Shown one piece after another: positions 8,409 to 16,649 of a DNA stretch of 64,000 nucleotides. Position 1 is the first letter of the stretch. Every line of letters begins with the position of its first letter. Both the position numbers and the translations under genes were made by a program. The stretch is from Micromonospora chalcea (GTDB lineage Bacteria; Actinomycetota; Actinomycetes; Mycobacteriales; Micromonosporaceae), in the NCBI RefSeq assembly GCF_002926165.1, contig NZ_MAGP01000114.1:1-64000 (forward strand). The letters are read 5' to 3'. The notes under the pieces are model-generated. The model did not search any database and was not told where the DNA came from. It saw only the letters and a list, made by a program, of their open reading frames with translations.

Positions 8409-8965
8409 CCCCTCTGGCCGGCGAGCTGGGCGCGCGCCTCCATCAGGGCGAAGCCGAGCAGGTTGTCGCCCCGCCAGGTCGCCGGGACGCCGGCGCGCGG
8501 GTCGTCGGCGGTCAGGCCGATGCCCCAGACCCGGTCCGTCGGGCTGGCCTCGACGAGCACCCGGTCGCCGGTGCCGAGCAGGAACCGCCGCAACGGCTCG
8601 TGCTGGGCGAACTTGGCCACGCTGCCGGCCACCACGATCTCGTAGCGGCGGGCCGCCCAGGTCGCCTCGTCGAAGTCGCGCACCTGCCGGCCGAGCGCCT
8701 TGGCCCGGTGCGGGTGCCCGGCGGCCAGCACCCGCTCGGCGACCGCCAGGTCACCGAAGAGGGTGGCCTTGTGCCACATCATCCAGTGCTCGGCGGTGGC
8801 GAACTCCCGGCCGTCCACTGTGAACGCCGCCGGCCACCACTGGCTCAGGCAACCGGCGCCGACACCGCCGTCGCGCTGCGGCCGGTGCCCCCAGAAGCGC
8901 AGATACTTGAACGTCGCGCCGGTGTCGAGCGCGGCGGTCAGGTCGGCGACGGAACGGATCGGCAT
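8405..8965 (-). CDS. NADAR family (YbiA-like) protein
   Basis: 186-aa NADAR-domain protein. The family is linked to NAD/ADP-ribose chemistry; YbiA and some relatives hydrolyse damaged riboflavin intermediates or remove ADP-ribose from nucleic acid bases. Visible motifs are YLRFWGHRP, LSQWW, FATAEHWMMWHKATLFGD, ALGRQVRDF and WRGDNLLGFALMEAR. The start is placed at the ATG 8965 (MPIRS); an ATG ten codons upstream (MSVGWG) is possible, and neither has a strong ribosome binding site. The stop overlaps the Nudix start. The 350 bp upstream hold no gene but two palindromic repeats. Confidence 0.85.
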   Translation of the reverse strand: MPIRSVADLTAALDTGATFKYLRFWGHRPQRDGGVGAGCLSQWWPAAFTVDGREFATAEHWMMWHKATLFGDLAVAERVLAAGHPHRAKALGRQVRDFDEATWAARRYEIVVAGSVAKFAQHEPLRRFLLGTGDRVLVEASPTDRVWGIGLTADDPRAGVPATWRGDNLLGFALMEARAQLAGQRG

Positions 8966-9096
8966 GCCCCGCAGTCTGCCCCACCCCACTGACATCCCAC
9001 CGCCGCTTTTCGCCCCTGCAACGATCACCCGCATCTCCGCCGGGACAACGACGGATGTCCAGCTTGGAGAGGCCTGCTCCACATCAAAGATGCAAA

Positions 9097-9148
9097 GAGA
9101 TCTTGAAAGGAAAAGGCTCCTATGGCGACCCTTTCCTTCCAAGATCTC
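9097..9148. repeat. 52-bp palindromic element, copy 1 (diverged)
   Basis: Ends GAGATCTTGAAAGGAAAAGG and CCCTTTCCTTCCAAGATCTC form a 20-bp inverted repeat with two mismatches around a short CTATGG core. It has the same total length, ends and centre as the copies at 30541-30604 and 61752-61803. It lies in the 8966-9312 intergenic region, which holds no convincing gene. Confidence 0.75.
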
Positions 9149-9169
9149 GAAGAGCTCGACCGAACCCGC

Positions 9170-9238
9170 CGATCTTGCGATTTGGTGCCCCGCAAACTCC
9201 GTCAAACGGACATTCCGAGGGCCCAAACCGCAAGATCG
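9170..9238. repeat. Long inverted repeat with nested hairpin
   Basis: CGATCTTGCGATTTGG (9170-9185) pairs with CCAAACCGCAAGATCG (9223-9238) with one mismatch. Inside, TCCGT-CAA-ACGGA (9198-9210) makes a second stem. It sits 22 bp from the palindromic element and downstream of the SRPBCC gene, so it may also serve as a terminator. No matching copy was noticed elsewhere in the window. Confidence 0.6.
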
Positions 9239-9312
9239 ACGAGGAGAGAGGGGGGTCAGGGCGTGGGGTCGCCTGTGTAGAACGCGTTGACGCGCTCGCC
9301 CGCGCCTTGTGC

Positions 9313-9897
9313 CTACTCGGCGGGGGTGCCTGCTTCGATGCTTGCCGTTGTCCAGCTCCTGCTGGACTCGGTGACGAAACGGAGGCCCTCGGGTGAGGCC
9401 ATCCACTCGGCTGCGGCGGCCGGGTCGACGCCCGTGCCGTCGGCTGCGAAGTGGGAGGCCAGCCCGACCAGCGCCAGGTCCCAGCCGATGCCGACCGCGC
9501 CCGGGCCGTACTCGGCCCACCGCTGGTCGTCGACGTGCGCGACGTGTTCCAGCTCGAAGCGGGTACGCCCGGGGCCGGCCTCGCGCAGCCGCACCTCGAT
9601 CCAGCTCACCTCGTCGCCGAACTCCCAGGTGGCGGCGAAGCCGTGCGGCGGGTCGCAGCGTTCGACGGTGCCACCGGCGTTGCCCTCCAGCTGGTAGCGG
9701 CCGCCGAGGCTCAGGTCGCCGGAGACGGGCAGGAACCAGCGCGGTATCCGTTCCGGGTTGGTGCAGGCGTCGAAGACGTCGTCCACCGGCGCGTCGTACG
9801 TCTGGGCGATGGTGAGCACCCGCGCCTGCCCGGCGGGGAGCGTGCGGTCGCCGATGCGGCGCTCGACGGCGCTGATCTGTCCGGTCACGTCGATCAT
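9313..9897 (-). CDS. SRPBCC / AHSA1-type protein
   Basis: 194-aa START-like SRPBCC protein, AHSA1/activator-of-Hsp90-C-terminus-like. The characteristic opening RVLTIAQTYDAPVDDVFDACTNPERIPRWFLPVSGDL is recognisable, followed by GGRYQLEGNAGGTVE and FEFGDEVSWIEVRL-type strands. Such proteins bind hydrophobic ligands and are often encoded directly after an ArsR repressor, as here. The ATG at 9897 overlaps the arsR stop as ATGA, so the frame extension upstream to 10020 is rejected. The ligand is unknown. Confidence 0.85.
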   Translation of the reverse strand: MIDVTGQISAVERRIGDRTLPAGQARVLTIAQTYDAPVDDVFDACTNPERIPRWFLPVSGDLSLGGRYQLEGNAGGTVERCDPPHGFAATWEFGDEVSWIEVRLREAGPGRTRFELEHVAHVDDQRWAEYGPGAVGIGWDLALVGLASHFAADGTGVDPAAAAEWMASPEGLRFVTESSRSWTTASIEAGTPAE

Positions 9898-10259
9898 GGG
9901 TCGGTCCTCTCGTCGTCGGTGTCGTCTGCGCGCAGCCGTCGTTCGCGGCGGCCCCGGGCCAGCTCGGTGGCGAGCGCGGCCAGTGGCGGCGTCCAGAAGC
10001 GGCGGAACCCGTCCAGCCACGCGTCGATCTCGCGCAGCGGGCCGGGGTCCACGGCGTAGAGCCGGCGGGTGCCGTCGGCGCGCACCGTGGTGAAGCCGTG
10101 TTCGCGCAGCACCTTGAGGTGCTGCGAGACGGCGGGCTGGCTGATGCCGAACTCGCGCCGCACGGTCTCACCGAGCGCCCCGGCGGGCTGCTCACCGTCG
10201 GCGAGCAGCTCCAGGATCCGGCGGCGGACCGGGTCGCCGAGGACGTCGAAGGCGTGCAC
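9894..10259 (-). CDS. ArsR-family transcriptional regulator
   Basis: 121-aa winged-helix repressor. The DNA-binding helix pair is GISQPAVSQHLKVLREHGF, preceded by LGDPVRRRILELLADGEQ. The metal-binding ELCVCDL-type motif of classical ArsR/SmtB proteins is absent, so it probably senses something other than a metal or acts by autoregulation. It is coupled to the SRPBCC gene by a 4-bp overlap. A perfect GCTTATATAAGC palindrome lies 21 bp upstream of its start and is a good candidate operator. Confidence 0.88.
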   Translation of the reverse strand: MHAFDVLGDPVRRRILELLADGEQPAGALGETVRREFGISQPAVSQHLKVLREHGFTTVRADGTRRLYAVDPGPLREIDAWLDGFRRFWTPPLAALATELARGRRERRLRADDTDDERTDP

Positions 10260-10280
10260 GACACCTTTGTATCAGACGCG

Positions 10281-10292
10281 GCTTATATAAGC
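10281..10292. promoter_or_regulatory. Candidate ArsR operator, GCTTATATAAGC
   Basis: Perfect 12-bp palindrome, AT-rich against a very GC-rich background, 21 bp upstream of the arsR start and likely overlapping its -10 region. Autoregulation through this site is inferred. Confidence 0.5.
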
Positions 10293-10350
10293 GAGCACTG
10301 ACGCGCTGCGGGACGCCCGTCGCACCCGGGCGTCCCGCGTACCCCCGTGG

Positions 10351-11025
10351 TCAGCCGCCGAGACGGGCGGCGACGGTACGGCGCAGCTCCGGCAGGCGGT
10401 CGTGCAGCAGGCCCGGGCACTGCGTGTCGTTGAAGTCCTTGTGCCCGTAGATCTCGGTGGGCGCGATGCCGTACTGCTGGCAGGTGAACGCGCAGAACGT
10501 CACCAGGCTGTTCCAGAGCGCCTGCGGCGGCTGCACATCCAGGTAGATGCCGTCGTTCTCGATGCCGATGGCCTGGCTGTTCTGCCCGACGCAGTGCGCG
10601 CCCTGCACCATGGTCTGGCCGTGCAGCAGCGCGTAGAGGCTGCCGTGGCGGCCCTCGGTCAGGTAGCCGCCCCGGCTGTTGGTGAAGTGCTGCCCGGAGT
10701 CGAGCCAGCCGTTGCTGTCCATGTGCAGGTCCTGGATGTCGCGGGAGTTCCGGTACGCCTGGGCGAGGCTGTAGTCGGTGGTGTTCGGGAACGCGGTGTG
10801 GTGCACGATGATCTTGTTGGGTCGGCTGGACACCACGCTCACCGGCGACGAGGGCGGGCGGGCGCCCCAGGTCGCGCAGTTGGCGATGGTCGGCTGGTCG
10901 ACCCGGGTGGCAACGGCCCGCGCGTCGGGGCCGGAGCCGATCTGGGTCAGCGCGCCGACGCCGGCGGCGGCGCCGAGCAGGACCGCGCCGCGCAGCACGG
11001 TCCGCCGGTGGACGGGAACAGACAT
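10351..11025 (-). CDS. Secreted PGRP/N-acetylmuramoyl-L-alanine amidase
   Basis: 224-aa exported amidase-2/peptidoglycan recognition protein. A twin-arginine-like leader (HRRTVLRGAVLLG) suggests Tat export. The catalytic zinc ligands are visible: His75/His76 in IIVHHTAF, His195 in GHKDFNDTQCPG and Cys203 in the same motif. It would cleave the lactyl-amide bond between MurNAc and the stem peptide. The frame extends to 11166, but the ATG at 11025 has GAGGAGG upstream and starts the leader. The GH25 muramidase gene lies 73 bp upstream in the same direction, so the two wall hydrolases may be co-transcribed. Confidence 0.88.
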   Translation of the reverse strand: MSVPVHRRTVLRGAVLLGAAAGVGALTQIGSGPDARAVATRVDQPTIANCATWGARPPSSPVSVVSSRPNKIIVHHTAFPNTTDYSLAQAYRNSRDIQDLHMDSNGWLDSGQHFTNSRGGYLTEGRHGSLYALLHGQTMVQGAHCVGQNSQAIGIENDGIYLDVQPPQALWNSLVTFCAFTCQQYGIAPTEIYGHKDFNDTQCPGLLHDRLPELRRTVAARLGG

Positions 11026-11098
11026 CGCAGCCTCCTCGTGGGGTGAGGTACGGCCGGGCGTGGCGGGACCGGCACCGCCCGCCACGCCCGGGCCGGGG

Positions 11099-11845
11099 TC
11101 AGCAGGGTCCGTTGCAGGCCAGCACGCGCAGCCGGTCCAGCGAGCCGTTCCACACGTTCTGGTCACCGGGGAAGACCCCGGAGGAGGACCACTGCCAGAA
11201 CGAGTACGTGCCCCAGCCGGCCGGCAGCGTGCCGACGCTGCTTGCGTAGCGGGCGATCCACAGTGGGTTGTTGGCCGCGAACTGCGAGGTGTTGCCGGTG
11301 CAGGTGCTCCACCAGTCGGTGGTGGTGTAGATGGTGGCCCACCGTCCGGTGCGGGCGTAGTACTGGTTGACGAACGAGGCGATCCAGCTGCGCATCGACG
11401 CCTGGCTCAGGCCGTAGCAGGTCGCGCCGTACGGGTTGTACTCGATGTCCAGCGCGCCGGGCAGCGTCCGCCCGTCCTTGGACCAGCCGCCGCCGTGGTC
11501 GACGAAGTAGTTGGCCTGGGTGGCGCCGCTGGTGGTGTCGGGGCGGGCGAAGTGGTACGAGCCGCGGATCATCCCGACGTTGTACGAGCCGTTGTACTGC
11601 TGGGCGAAGTACGGGTTGGTGTAGTACGTGCCCTCGGTCGCCTTGACGTAGGCGAACCGGGCGCCGTTGGCCCACGCCCCGGACCAGTTCACGTTGCCCT
11701 GGTAGCTGGACACGTCCATGCCGGGTAGTCCGGCCGGGGCGGCGGAGGCGGGTGCCGCTGCGGACAGGACCGCGGCGGCGACGGTGACGGTGGCGAGCAG
11801 CGCGGCTCCGGCCGCGCGCAGCGCCGATCGGATCGAACTGTGCAT
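11099..11845 (-). CDS. Secreted GH25 muramidase (Chalaropsis-type lysozyme)
   Basis: 248-aa exported lysozyme cleaving the MurNAc-GlcNAc bond. A Sec signal ends at ASA-AP near residue 36, leaving a mature GH25 domain of about 210 aa with no wall-binding repeats. Active-site acids are Asp44 in GMDVSSYQG and Asp133/Glu135 in ALDIEYN. FAYVKATEGTYYTNPYF and GSYHFARP are further hallmarks. The ATG at 11845 is preceded by GGGAGGACAG, and an upstream extension of the frame is rejected. It lies upstream of the PGRP amidase gene on the same strand. The 126-bp gap on its 5' side should contain its promoter; I could not fix the hexamers. Confidence 0.92.
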   Translation of the reverse strand: MHSSIRSALRAAGAALLATVTVAAAVLSAAAPASAAPAGLPGMDVSSYQGNVNWSGAWANGARFAYVKATEGTYYTNPYFAQQYNGSYNVGMIRGSYHFARPDTTSGATQANYFVDHGGGWSKDGRTLPGALDIEYNPYGATCYGLSQASMRSWIASFVNQYYARTGRWATIYTTTDWWSTCTGNTSQFAANNPLWIARYASSVGTLPAGWGTYSFWQWSSSGVFPGDQNVWNGSLDRLRVLACNGPC

Positions 11846-11971
11846 CTGTCCTCCCTGGGGGTTGCCGCGCTCCGGCGGCGGGAGTATGACGAAAGGAACT
11901 GTCGTCATTAGTGCACAGGGCGGAGAAACTTTTCAATAGAACGCATCGAAGAATCTCACTGAATTGGGTGC

Positions 11972-13330
11972 TCAGCCGAGCTGGGCGAGCGCCTCGGCGG
12001 CGGCGCGCTCGCCGGCGGTCACCGCGCCCTCCAGGTAGCCGCTCCACCGGGTCGCGGTCTCCGTGCCGGCCCAGTGCACCCGGCCCACCGGCGTGCGCAG
12101 TTCCGGGCCGTACGCGCACCACGCGCCGGTCGGCAGGACACCGCAGAAGCAGCCGCGCGTCCACTCGTCGGCAGACCAGTCGTACTCGACGAGGTCGTCG
12201 GGGCGCGCGGCGGCCGGGCCGAAGATCGCGGCGAGCGCCTCGCACAGCGCGTCCCGGCGCGCGCCCAGCGGCTGCCGGCGCAGCGCCCGGGCCTGCGCGC
12301 CGTAGCTGAACGCGGTGAGGATCCCACCGGGTATGTCCGGCAGCGAGTTGTCCACCGTCTCGGTGAGCGGCCCGGTGTCGGTGCTGGACACGCCGGAGCG
12401 GCCGTCGGCCCGCCAGAACGGCTCCGGATAGAGCGCGTGGACCTTGAGCGCCGCGCCCATCGGCATCCGCTGGGTCAGCCCGTCGCGCAGCGGCGGCAGC
12501 GGCGGGTCGTACCGGATGCGCCCGGCCAGCGTCGGCGCCAGCGCGACCACCACCGCGTCGCCGCGGTACGTCTCGCCGCCGCAGCGCACCCGCACCCCGT
12601 CGCGGTCCTGCGCGACGCCGTCCACCGGGGCGCGCAGGCGCAGGCTCCCCGGAGGCAGCGCGGCGGCCATCCGCTCGGCCAGCGCGGCCGGGCCGCCGGC
12701 GATCCGGTCCTGCTGGGCGCCACCCGCCATGCGCAGCAGCGACCGGGTGCCGCCGCCGCTGCGCAGGTAGAACAGCATGTGCAGCAGCGAGACCTCGTCC
12801 GGCGAGGCGGCCAGCAGGCCACCGGCGAGCATCCGGCCCGCGTACCCGGCGGTGACCGGGTCGGCCCCGCTCGCGTCGAGCCAGCCGCCGAACGTGACCC
12901 GGTCCCACAGTGCCGCCCCGTCCGCCCGCCACGGCGCGGCCGGGTCGAGCCCGGCCGCCATCTCGTCGAGCGTGCCCAGCAGCGCGGACAGCCCCGGCGA
13001 TTCCCCGGTGGCCGGACGTCCGCCGAGCAGCAGCGTCGCCGCGCCGCGCGCGGGGGAGGGGAACGTGGCCAGGCCGTACGCGGCGGCGAGCGCGTACATC
13101 CGGTCCTGGGTGGGGCCGATCCACTGCGCGCCGAGATCGAGCCAGCCGCCGCCTGGTAGCGGTCGGCTGAGCGTGCGGCCGCCCACCCGGTCCCGGGCCT
13201 CCAGCACCCGCACCTGCGCGCCCGCGGCGTCCAGCGCGAGCGCGCAGGCCAGACCGGAGAACCCGGCGCCCACGACGACGACCCGGTGGCGGCGCACGCG
13301 GCGGCGTACCCCGCTCCCGGCCGGATTCAC
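11972..13330 (-). CDS. Flavin-containing amine oxidase
   Basis: About 452 aa, FAD-dependent monoamine-oxidase superfamily. The Rossmann motif VVVVGAGFSGLACALALDAAG is near residue 17, followed by VLEARDRVGGRT and LGAQWIGPTQ. The C-terminal FAD segment is VHWAGTETATRWSGYLEGAV. A WTRGCFCGVLPTG segment occupies the place of the MAO cysteine loop, so a covalent flavin is possible but not proven. The substrate (amine, amino acid or other) is unknown. The GTG at 13330 is the best start that keeps the dinucleotide fold close to the N-terminus. It is divergent from the DGPF-ECF42 pair. Confidence 0.85.
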   Translation of the reverse strand: MNPAGSGVRRRVRRHRVVVVGAGFSGLACALALDAAGAQVRVLEARDRVGGRTLSRPLPGGGWLDLGAQWIGPTQDRMYALAAAYGLATFPSPARGAATLLLGGRPATGESPGLSALLGTLDEMAAGLDPAAPWRADGAALWDRVTFGGWLDASGADPVTAGYAGRMLAGGLLAASPDEVSLLHMLFYLRSGGGTRSLLRMAGGAQQDRIAGGPAALAERMAAALPPGSLRLRAPVDGVAQDRDGVRVRCGGETYRGDAVVVALAPTLAGRIRYDPPLPPLRDGLTQRMPMGAALKVHALYPEPFWRADGRSGVSSTDTGPLTETVDNSLPDIPGGILTAFSYGAQARALRRQPLGARRDALCEALAAIFGPAAARPDDLVEYDWSADEWTRGCFCGVLPTGAWCAYGPELRTPVGRVHWAGTETATRWSGYLEGAVTAGERAAAEALAQLG

Positions 13331-13417
13331 CCGGCCCGGCGTGTCGAAACCGGCGCCAGCCGTTCGTGTGGAGGGTGAAGGGGCGGCGCGGGGCCGTCCG
13401 GTGACGAGGAGAAGCCG

Positions 13418-13768
13418 ATGAAGCAGTACCTGATCAGCATGTACCAGCCGGCCGGCCAGGGACGCCCGGACCCGGAGTTCCTGGCCGGGGTGATGCGCGA
13501 GGTCGAGGCCATCGGCCGGGACCTGCGGGAGGCGGGGTGCTGGGTGTTCGGCAACGGCCTGCACGACCCGCAGACCGCCACCGTGCTGCGCCCGGCCGGT
13601 GACGAGGTGCTGGTCACCGACGGGCCGTTCGCCGAGGGCAAGGAGTACCTGGGCGGCGTCACCATCATCCGGGCGCCCGACCTGGACGCCGCGCTGGACT
13701 GGGGCCGCCGGTACGCGCTGGCGACCACGCTGCCGATCGAGGTCCGCCCGTTCCAGGGCGAGGGATGA
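13418..13768 (+). CDS. DGPF/YCII-family protein partner of ECF42
   Basis: 116-aa ferredoxin-like YCII-domain protein carrying the diagnostic DGPF motif in [19 protein letters not shown] proteins are the recurrent genomic partners of ECF42 sigma factors, and the next gene is one, overlapping by ATGA. The opening [11 protein letters not shown] and [15 protein letters not shown] at the end match the family. The ATG has AGGAG upstream. The biochemical role is not established; an involvement in the ECF42 regulon is inferred. Confidence 0.9.
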   Translation: MKQYLISMYQPAGQGRPDPEFLAGVMREVEAIGRDLREAGCWVFGNGLHDPQTATVLRPAGDEVLVTDGPFAEGKEYLGGVTIIRAPDLDAALDWGRRYALATTLPIEVRPFQGEG

Positions 13769-14970
13769 CCGACGTCGAACGGGTCTTCCGGGCCGAGTAC
13801 GGCCGCGCGGTAGCCGTCCTGGTCCGTCTCCTCGGCGACATCGACCTCGCCGAGGAGGCGGTCCAGGAGGCGTTCGCGATCGCGGTGACGCGCTGGGCCG
13901 CCGACGGGCCGCCGCCCAGCCCGGCCGGCTGGATCATCACCACCGCCCGGAACCGGGCGATCGACAGGTTGCGCCGCGAGGCCACCCGGACTGCCCGGCA
14001 CGCCGAGGCCGCCCTGCTGCACGCCGCCGACCCGCCCGCCGAGGAGGGGCCCGTGCCCGACGACCGCCTGCGCCTGATCTTCACCTGCTGCCACCCGGCG
14101 CTCGCCGCGCCCGCCCGGGTGGCGTTGACGCTGCGCCTGCTCGGCGGCCTGAGCACCGCCGAGATCGCGCGCGCCTTCCTGGTGCCGGAGCGGACGATGG
14201 CCCAGCGCCTGGTCCGGGCCAAGACGAAGATCCGCGACGCCGGTATCCCGTACCGGGTGCCGCGCGACGCGGACCTGCCGGACCGGCTGCGCGGGGTCCT
14301 CGCGGTGGTCTACCTGATCTTCAACGAGGGGCACACGGCCAGCGCGGGGGAGCGGCTGGGCCGTGCCGAGCTGGGCGCCGAGGCGATCCGGCTGGGCCGG
14401 CTGCTGGTGACGCTGATGCCGGACGAGCCGGAGGCGCTCGGCCTGCTCGCGCTGATGCTGCTCACCGAGGCGCGCCGGGACGCCCGGACCGGGCCGGACG
14501 GGGCGCCGGTGTCGCTGTCCGAGCAGGACCGTGGCCGGTGGGACCGGGAGCTGATCGCCGAGGGCCAGGATCTGGTCCGCCGGTGCCTGCGGCGGGGCCG
14601 GCCCGGCCCGTACCAGCTCCAGGCCGCGATCGGCGCGGTGCACGCGGACGCGCCGACCGCCGCCGCGACCGACTGGGGACAGATCCTCGCGCTCTACGAC
14701 CAGTTGGCGGCCGTCGCGCCGGGACCGGTGGTGGCGCTGAACCGGGCGGTCGCGCTGGCCGAGGTACGCGGACCGGCGGCCGCTCTGGCCGAAGTGGACC
14801 GGCTGGACCTGACCGGATACCACGTGTGGCACGCGATCCGGGCCGACCTGTTGCGCCGCCTCGACCGTCCGGCGCAGGCCCGGATCGCGTACGACGCGGC
14901 GATCGCCGGCACCGGCAACGCGGCGGAGCAGACGTTCCTGCGCCGCGCCCGCGACCGGATGGCGGGATGA
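13765..14970 (+). CDS. ECF42-type RNA polymerase sigma factor
   Basis: 401 aa, far longer than ordinary ECF sigma factors. Sigma region 2 ([19 protein letters not shown], then [11 protein letters not shown]) and region 4 ([27 protein letters not shown]) are followed by a C-terminal extension of about 220 residues. The extension contains [31 protein letters not shown] and [11 protein letters not shown] blocks typical of ECF42. The extension is TPR-like in the family and takes the place of a separate anti-sigma factor; none is encoded nearby. It is translationally coupled to the DGPF gene. Confidence 0.92.
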   Translation: MTDVERVFRAEYGRAVAVLVRLLGDIDLAEEAVQEAFAIAVTRWAADGPPPSPAGWIITTARNRAIDRLRREATRTARHAEAALLHAADPPAEEGPVPDDRLRLIFTCCHPALAAPARVALTLRLLGGLSTAEIARAFLVPERTMAQRLVRAKTKIRDAGIPYRVPRDADLPDRLRGVLAVVYLIFNEGHTASAGERLGRAELGAEAIRLGRLLVTLMPDEPEALGLLALMLLTEARRDARTGPDGAPVSLSEQDRGRWDRELIAEGQDLVRRCLRRGRPGPYQLQAAIGAVHADAPTAAATDWGQILALYDQLAAVAPGPVVALNRAVALAEVRGPAAALAEVDRLDLTGYHVWHAIRADLLRRLDRPAQARIAYDAAIAGTGNAAEQTFLRRARDRMAG

Positions 14971-15033
14971 TCACACCGACAGTGCACGTTGGAGGCCGGT
15001 AACCCCGGGAAATGAACCGTGATCGTCTGGGCA

Positions 15034-15061
15034 TTGACGCGGCGGCAGAGAAAAGTACACT
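15034..15061 (+). promoter_or_regulatory. Probable promoter of the liv-type operon
   Basis: TTGACG (15034-15039) and TACACT (15056-15061) are spaced by 16 bp, a good housekeeping-sigma promoter for an actinobacterium. The predicted start of transcription near 15068 leaves about 43 bp before the ATG of the first ABC gene. The rest of the 140-bp gap shows no riboswitch-like structure. Confidence 0.55.
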
Positions 15062-15110
15062 CCCGGTGTAATTAGTTTTTCCGCGCTCCGTCGACCGGCA
15101 CGAGGTGACG

Positions 15111-15923
15111 ATGAGCCCACCGGCCACCCCCGTCGACGATCAGGGTCTGGCGCTGCACCACGTCGGCGTACGCTTCGGCGGCCTGGTCGCCCTCGACGAC
15201 GTCTCGCTGCGCGTACCGCCCGGCCGGGTCGTCGGCGTGATCGGGCCCAACGGCGCCGGCAAGACCACGCTGTTCAACGTGGTCTGCGGCTTCGTCCGGC
15301 CGACCGAGGGCTCGCTCACGCTCGACGGCCGGCCGTTCCGGCCCCGCCCGCACGACCTCACCCGGCTCGGCATCGCCCGCACGCTCCAGGGCGTCGGCCT
15401 GTTCGCCGGGCTGACCGTGCTGGAGAACGTGGTGGCCGGCGCGAGCCACACCGCACGGGCCGGGTTCGCCGCCGCGCTGTTCGGCCTGCCGCGCAGCGAC
15501 CGCGACGAGAGCCGGCTGCGCGCCCGGGCCCTGAACCTGCTCGCCGAGCTGGGCATCGACAAGCACGCCGACGCCGCACCCGGCACCCTGCCCTATGCGG
15601 TACGCAAGCGGGTCGCGCTGGCCCGCGCGCTGATCGCCCGCCCCCGGCTGCTGCTGCTCGACGAGCCGGCCGGCGGTCTCGGCGCCGACGACGTGGCCGA
15701 GCTGGCCGACCTGGTCCGCGCGCTGCCCGACCGGGCCGACGGCTGCGCCGTGCTGCTCGTCGAGCACCACATGGACCTGGTCATGTCCGTCTGCCACGAC
15801 CTCGTGGTGCTCGACTTCGGCAAGGTGATCGCCGCCGGGGCGCCGGAGAGCATCCGCGACGACCCAAGGGTCACCGAGGCGTACCTGGGCGCCGACGTGC
15901 CGGTCGAGGGGAGCACGCCGTGA
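15111..15923 (+). CDS. livG: Branched-chain amino acid-type ABC transporter ATPase (LivG)
   Basis: 270-aa ATPase of the HAAT importer family. Walker A is GPNGAGKTT, Walker B is RLLLLDEPAGGLG and the switch His is in VEHHMDLVM. The signature region reads LPYAVRKRVALARAL, the divergent LPYG-type signature of LivG proteins. ATG at 15111 follows GAGG at proper spacing; a GTG two codons earlier is in the ribosome binding site. First gene of a five-gene operon whose five subunits are all present. The real substrate may be an amino acid, amide or urea-like compound. Confidence 0.92.
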   Translation: MSPPATPVDDQGLALHHVGVRFGGLVALDDVSLRVPPGRVVGVIGPNGAGKTTLFNVVCGFVRPTEGSLTLDGRPFRPRPHDLTRLGIARTLQGVGLFAGLTVLENVVAGASHTARAGFAAALFGLPRSDRDESRLRARALNLLAELGIDKHADAAPGTLPYAVRKRVALARALIARPRLLLLDEPAGGLGADDVAELADLVRALPDRADGCAVLLVEHHMDLVMSVCHDLVVLDFGKVIAAGAPESIRDDPRVTEAYLGADVPVEGSTP

Positions 15924-16636
15924 CCGCCGTGCTGGAGGTGGAGGCGCTCAGCAGCGGCTACGGCCCGGTGCCGGTGCTGCGCGACGTCGCGTTCACCGTC
16001 CCGGCCGGCACCGTCACCGCCGTGCTCGGCGCCAACGGCGCGGGCAAGACCACGCTGCTGCGTACCCTCTCGGGCCTGCTGCGGCCCACCGGCGGCCGGG
16101 TCCGGTACGCGGGCGAGGACCTGCGCGGCGTCCGGGTGGAACACCTGGTCCGGCGCGGGCTGGCGCACGTGCCGGAGGGGCGCGGCGTGGTGACCGAGCT
16201 GACCGTGGCCGAGAACCTGCGCCTGGGCGGGCTGTGGCGGCGTGACCGGGCCGACGCCCGGCGCGCGCTCGACGAGGTGTACGAGCTGTTCCCCGCGCTG
16301 GCCCGCCGCCGCGACCACGCCGGACACCAGCTCTCCGGCGGCGAACGGCAGATGCTCGCGATCGGCCGCGCGCTGATCGCCCGGCCCCGGCTGCTGCTGC
16401 TCGACGAGCCGTCGCTCGGGCTGGCGCCCAAGGTCACCGCGCAGATCATGGCGCTGCTGCGGCGGCTGCGCGACGAACGGGGGCTCACCGTGCTGCTGGT
16501 CGAGCAGAACGTGCGCTCCGCGCTCTCCGTCGCCGACCAGGGCATCGTCATGTCGCTCGGGCGGGTGGTGACCGCCGCGCCGGCCGCCCGGCTGCGCGAC
16601 GACGACCAGCTCCGGCACGCGTACCTCGGATTCTAG
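15920..16636 (+). CDS. livF: Branched-chain amino acid-type ABC transporter ATPase (LivF)
   Basis: 238-aa second ATPase of the importer. Walker A GANGAGKTT, LSGGERQMLAIGRALIARP, Walker B RLLLLDEPSLGLAP and VEQNVRSAL are all canonical for LivF, including the VPEGRGVVTELTVAENL block. It starts at GTG overlapping the livG stop (GTGA), and livH follows 13 bp after its own stop. Confidence 0.93.
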   Translation: MTAVLEVEALSSGYGPVPVLRDVAFTVPAGTVTAVLGANGAGKTTLLRTLSGLLRPTGGRVRYAGEDLRGVRVEHLVRRGLAHVPEGRGVVTELTVAENLRLGGLWRRDRADARRALDEVYELFPALARRRDHAGHQLSGGERQMLAIGRALIARPRLLLLDEPSLGLAPKVTAQIMALLRRLRDERGLTVLLVEQNVRSALSVADQGIVMSLGRVVTAAPAARLRDDDQLRHAYLGF

Positions 16637-16649
16637 GAAGGGGTCGCGG

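Noticed and set aside
8405..10264. 619-aa open frame joining NADAR to ArsR region
   Set aside because: Homology starts only at 8965; upstream part is out of frame with ArsR and SRPBCC, which are clear genes.
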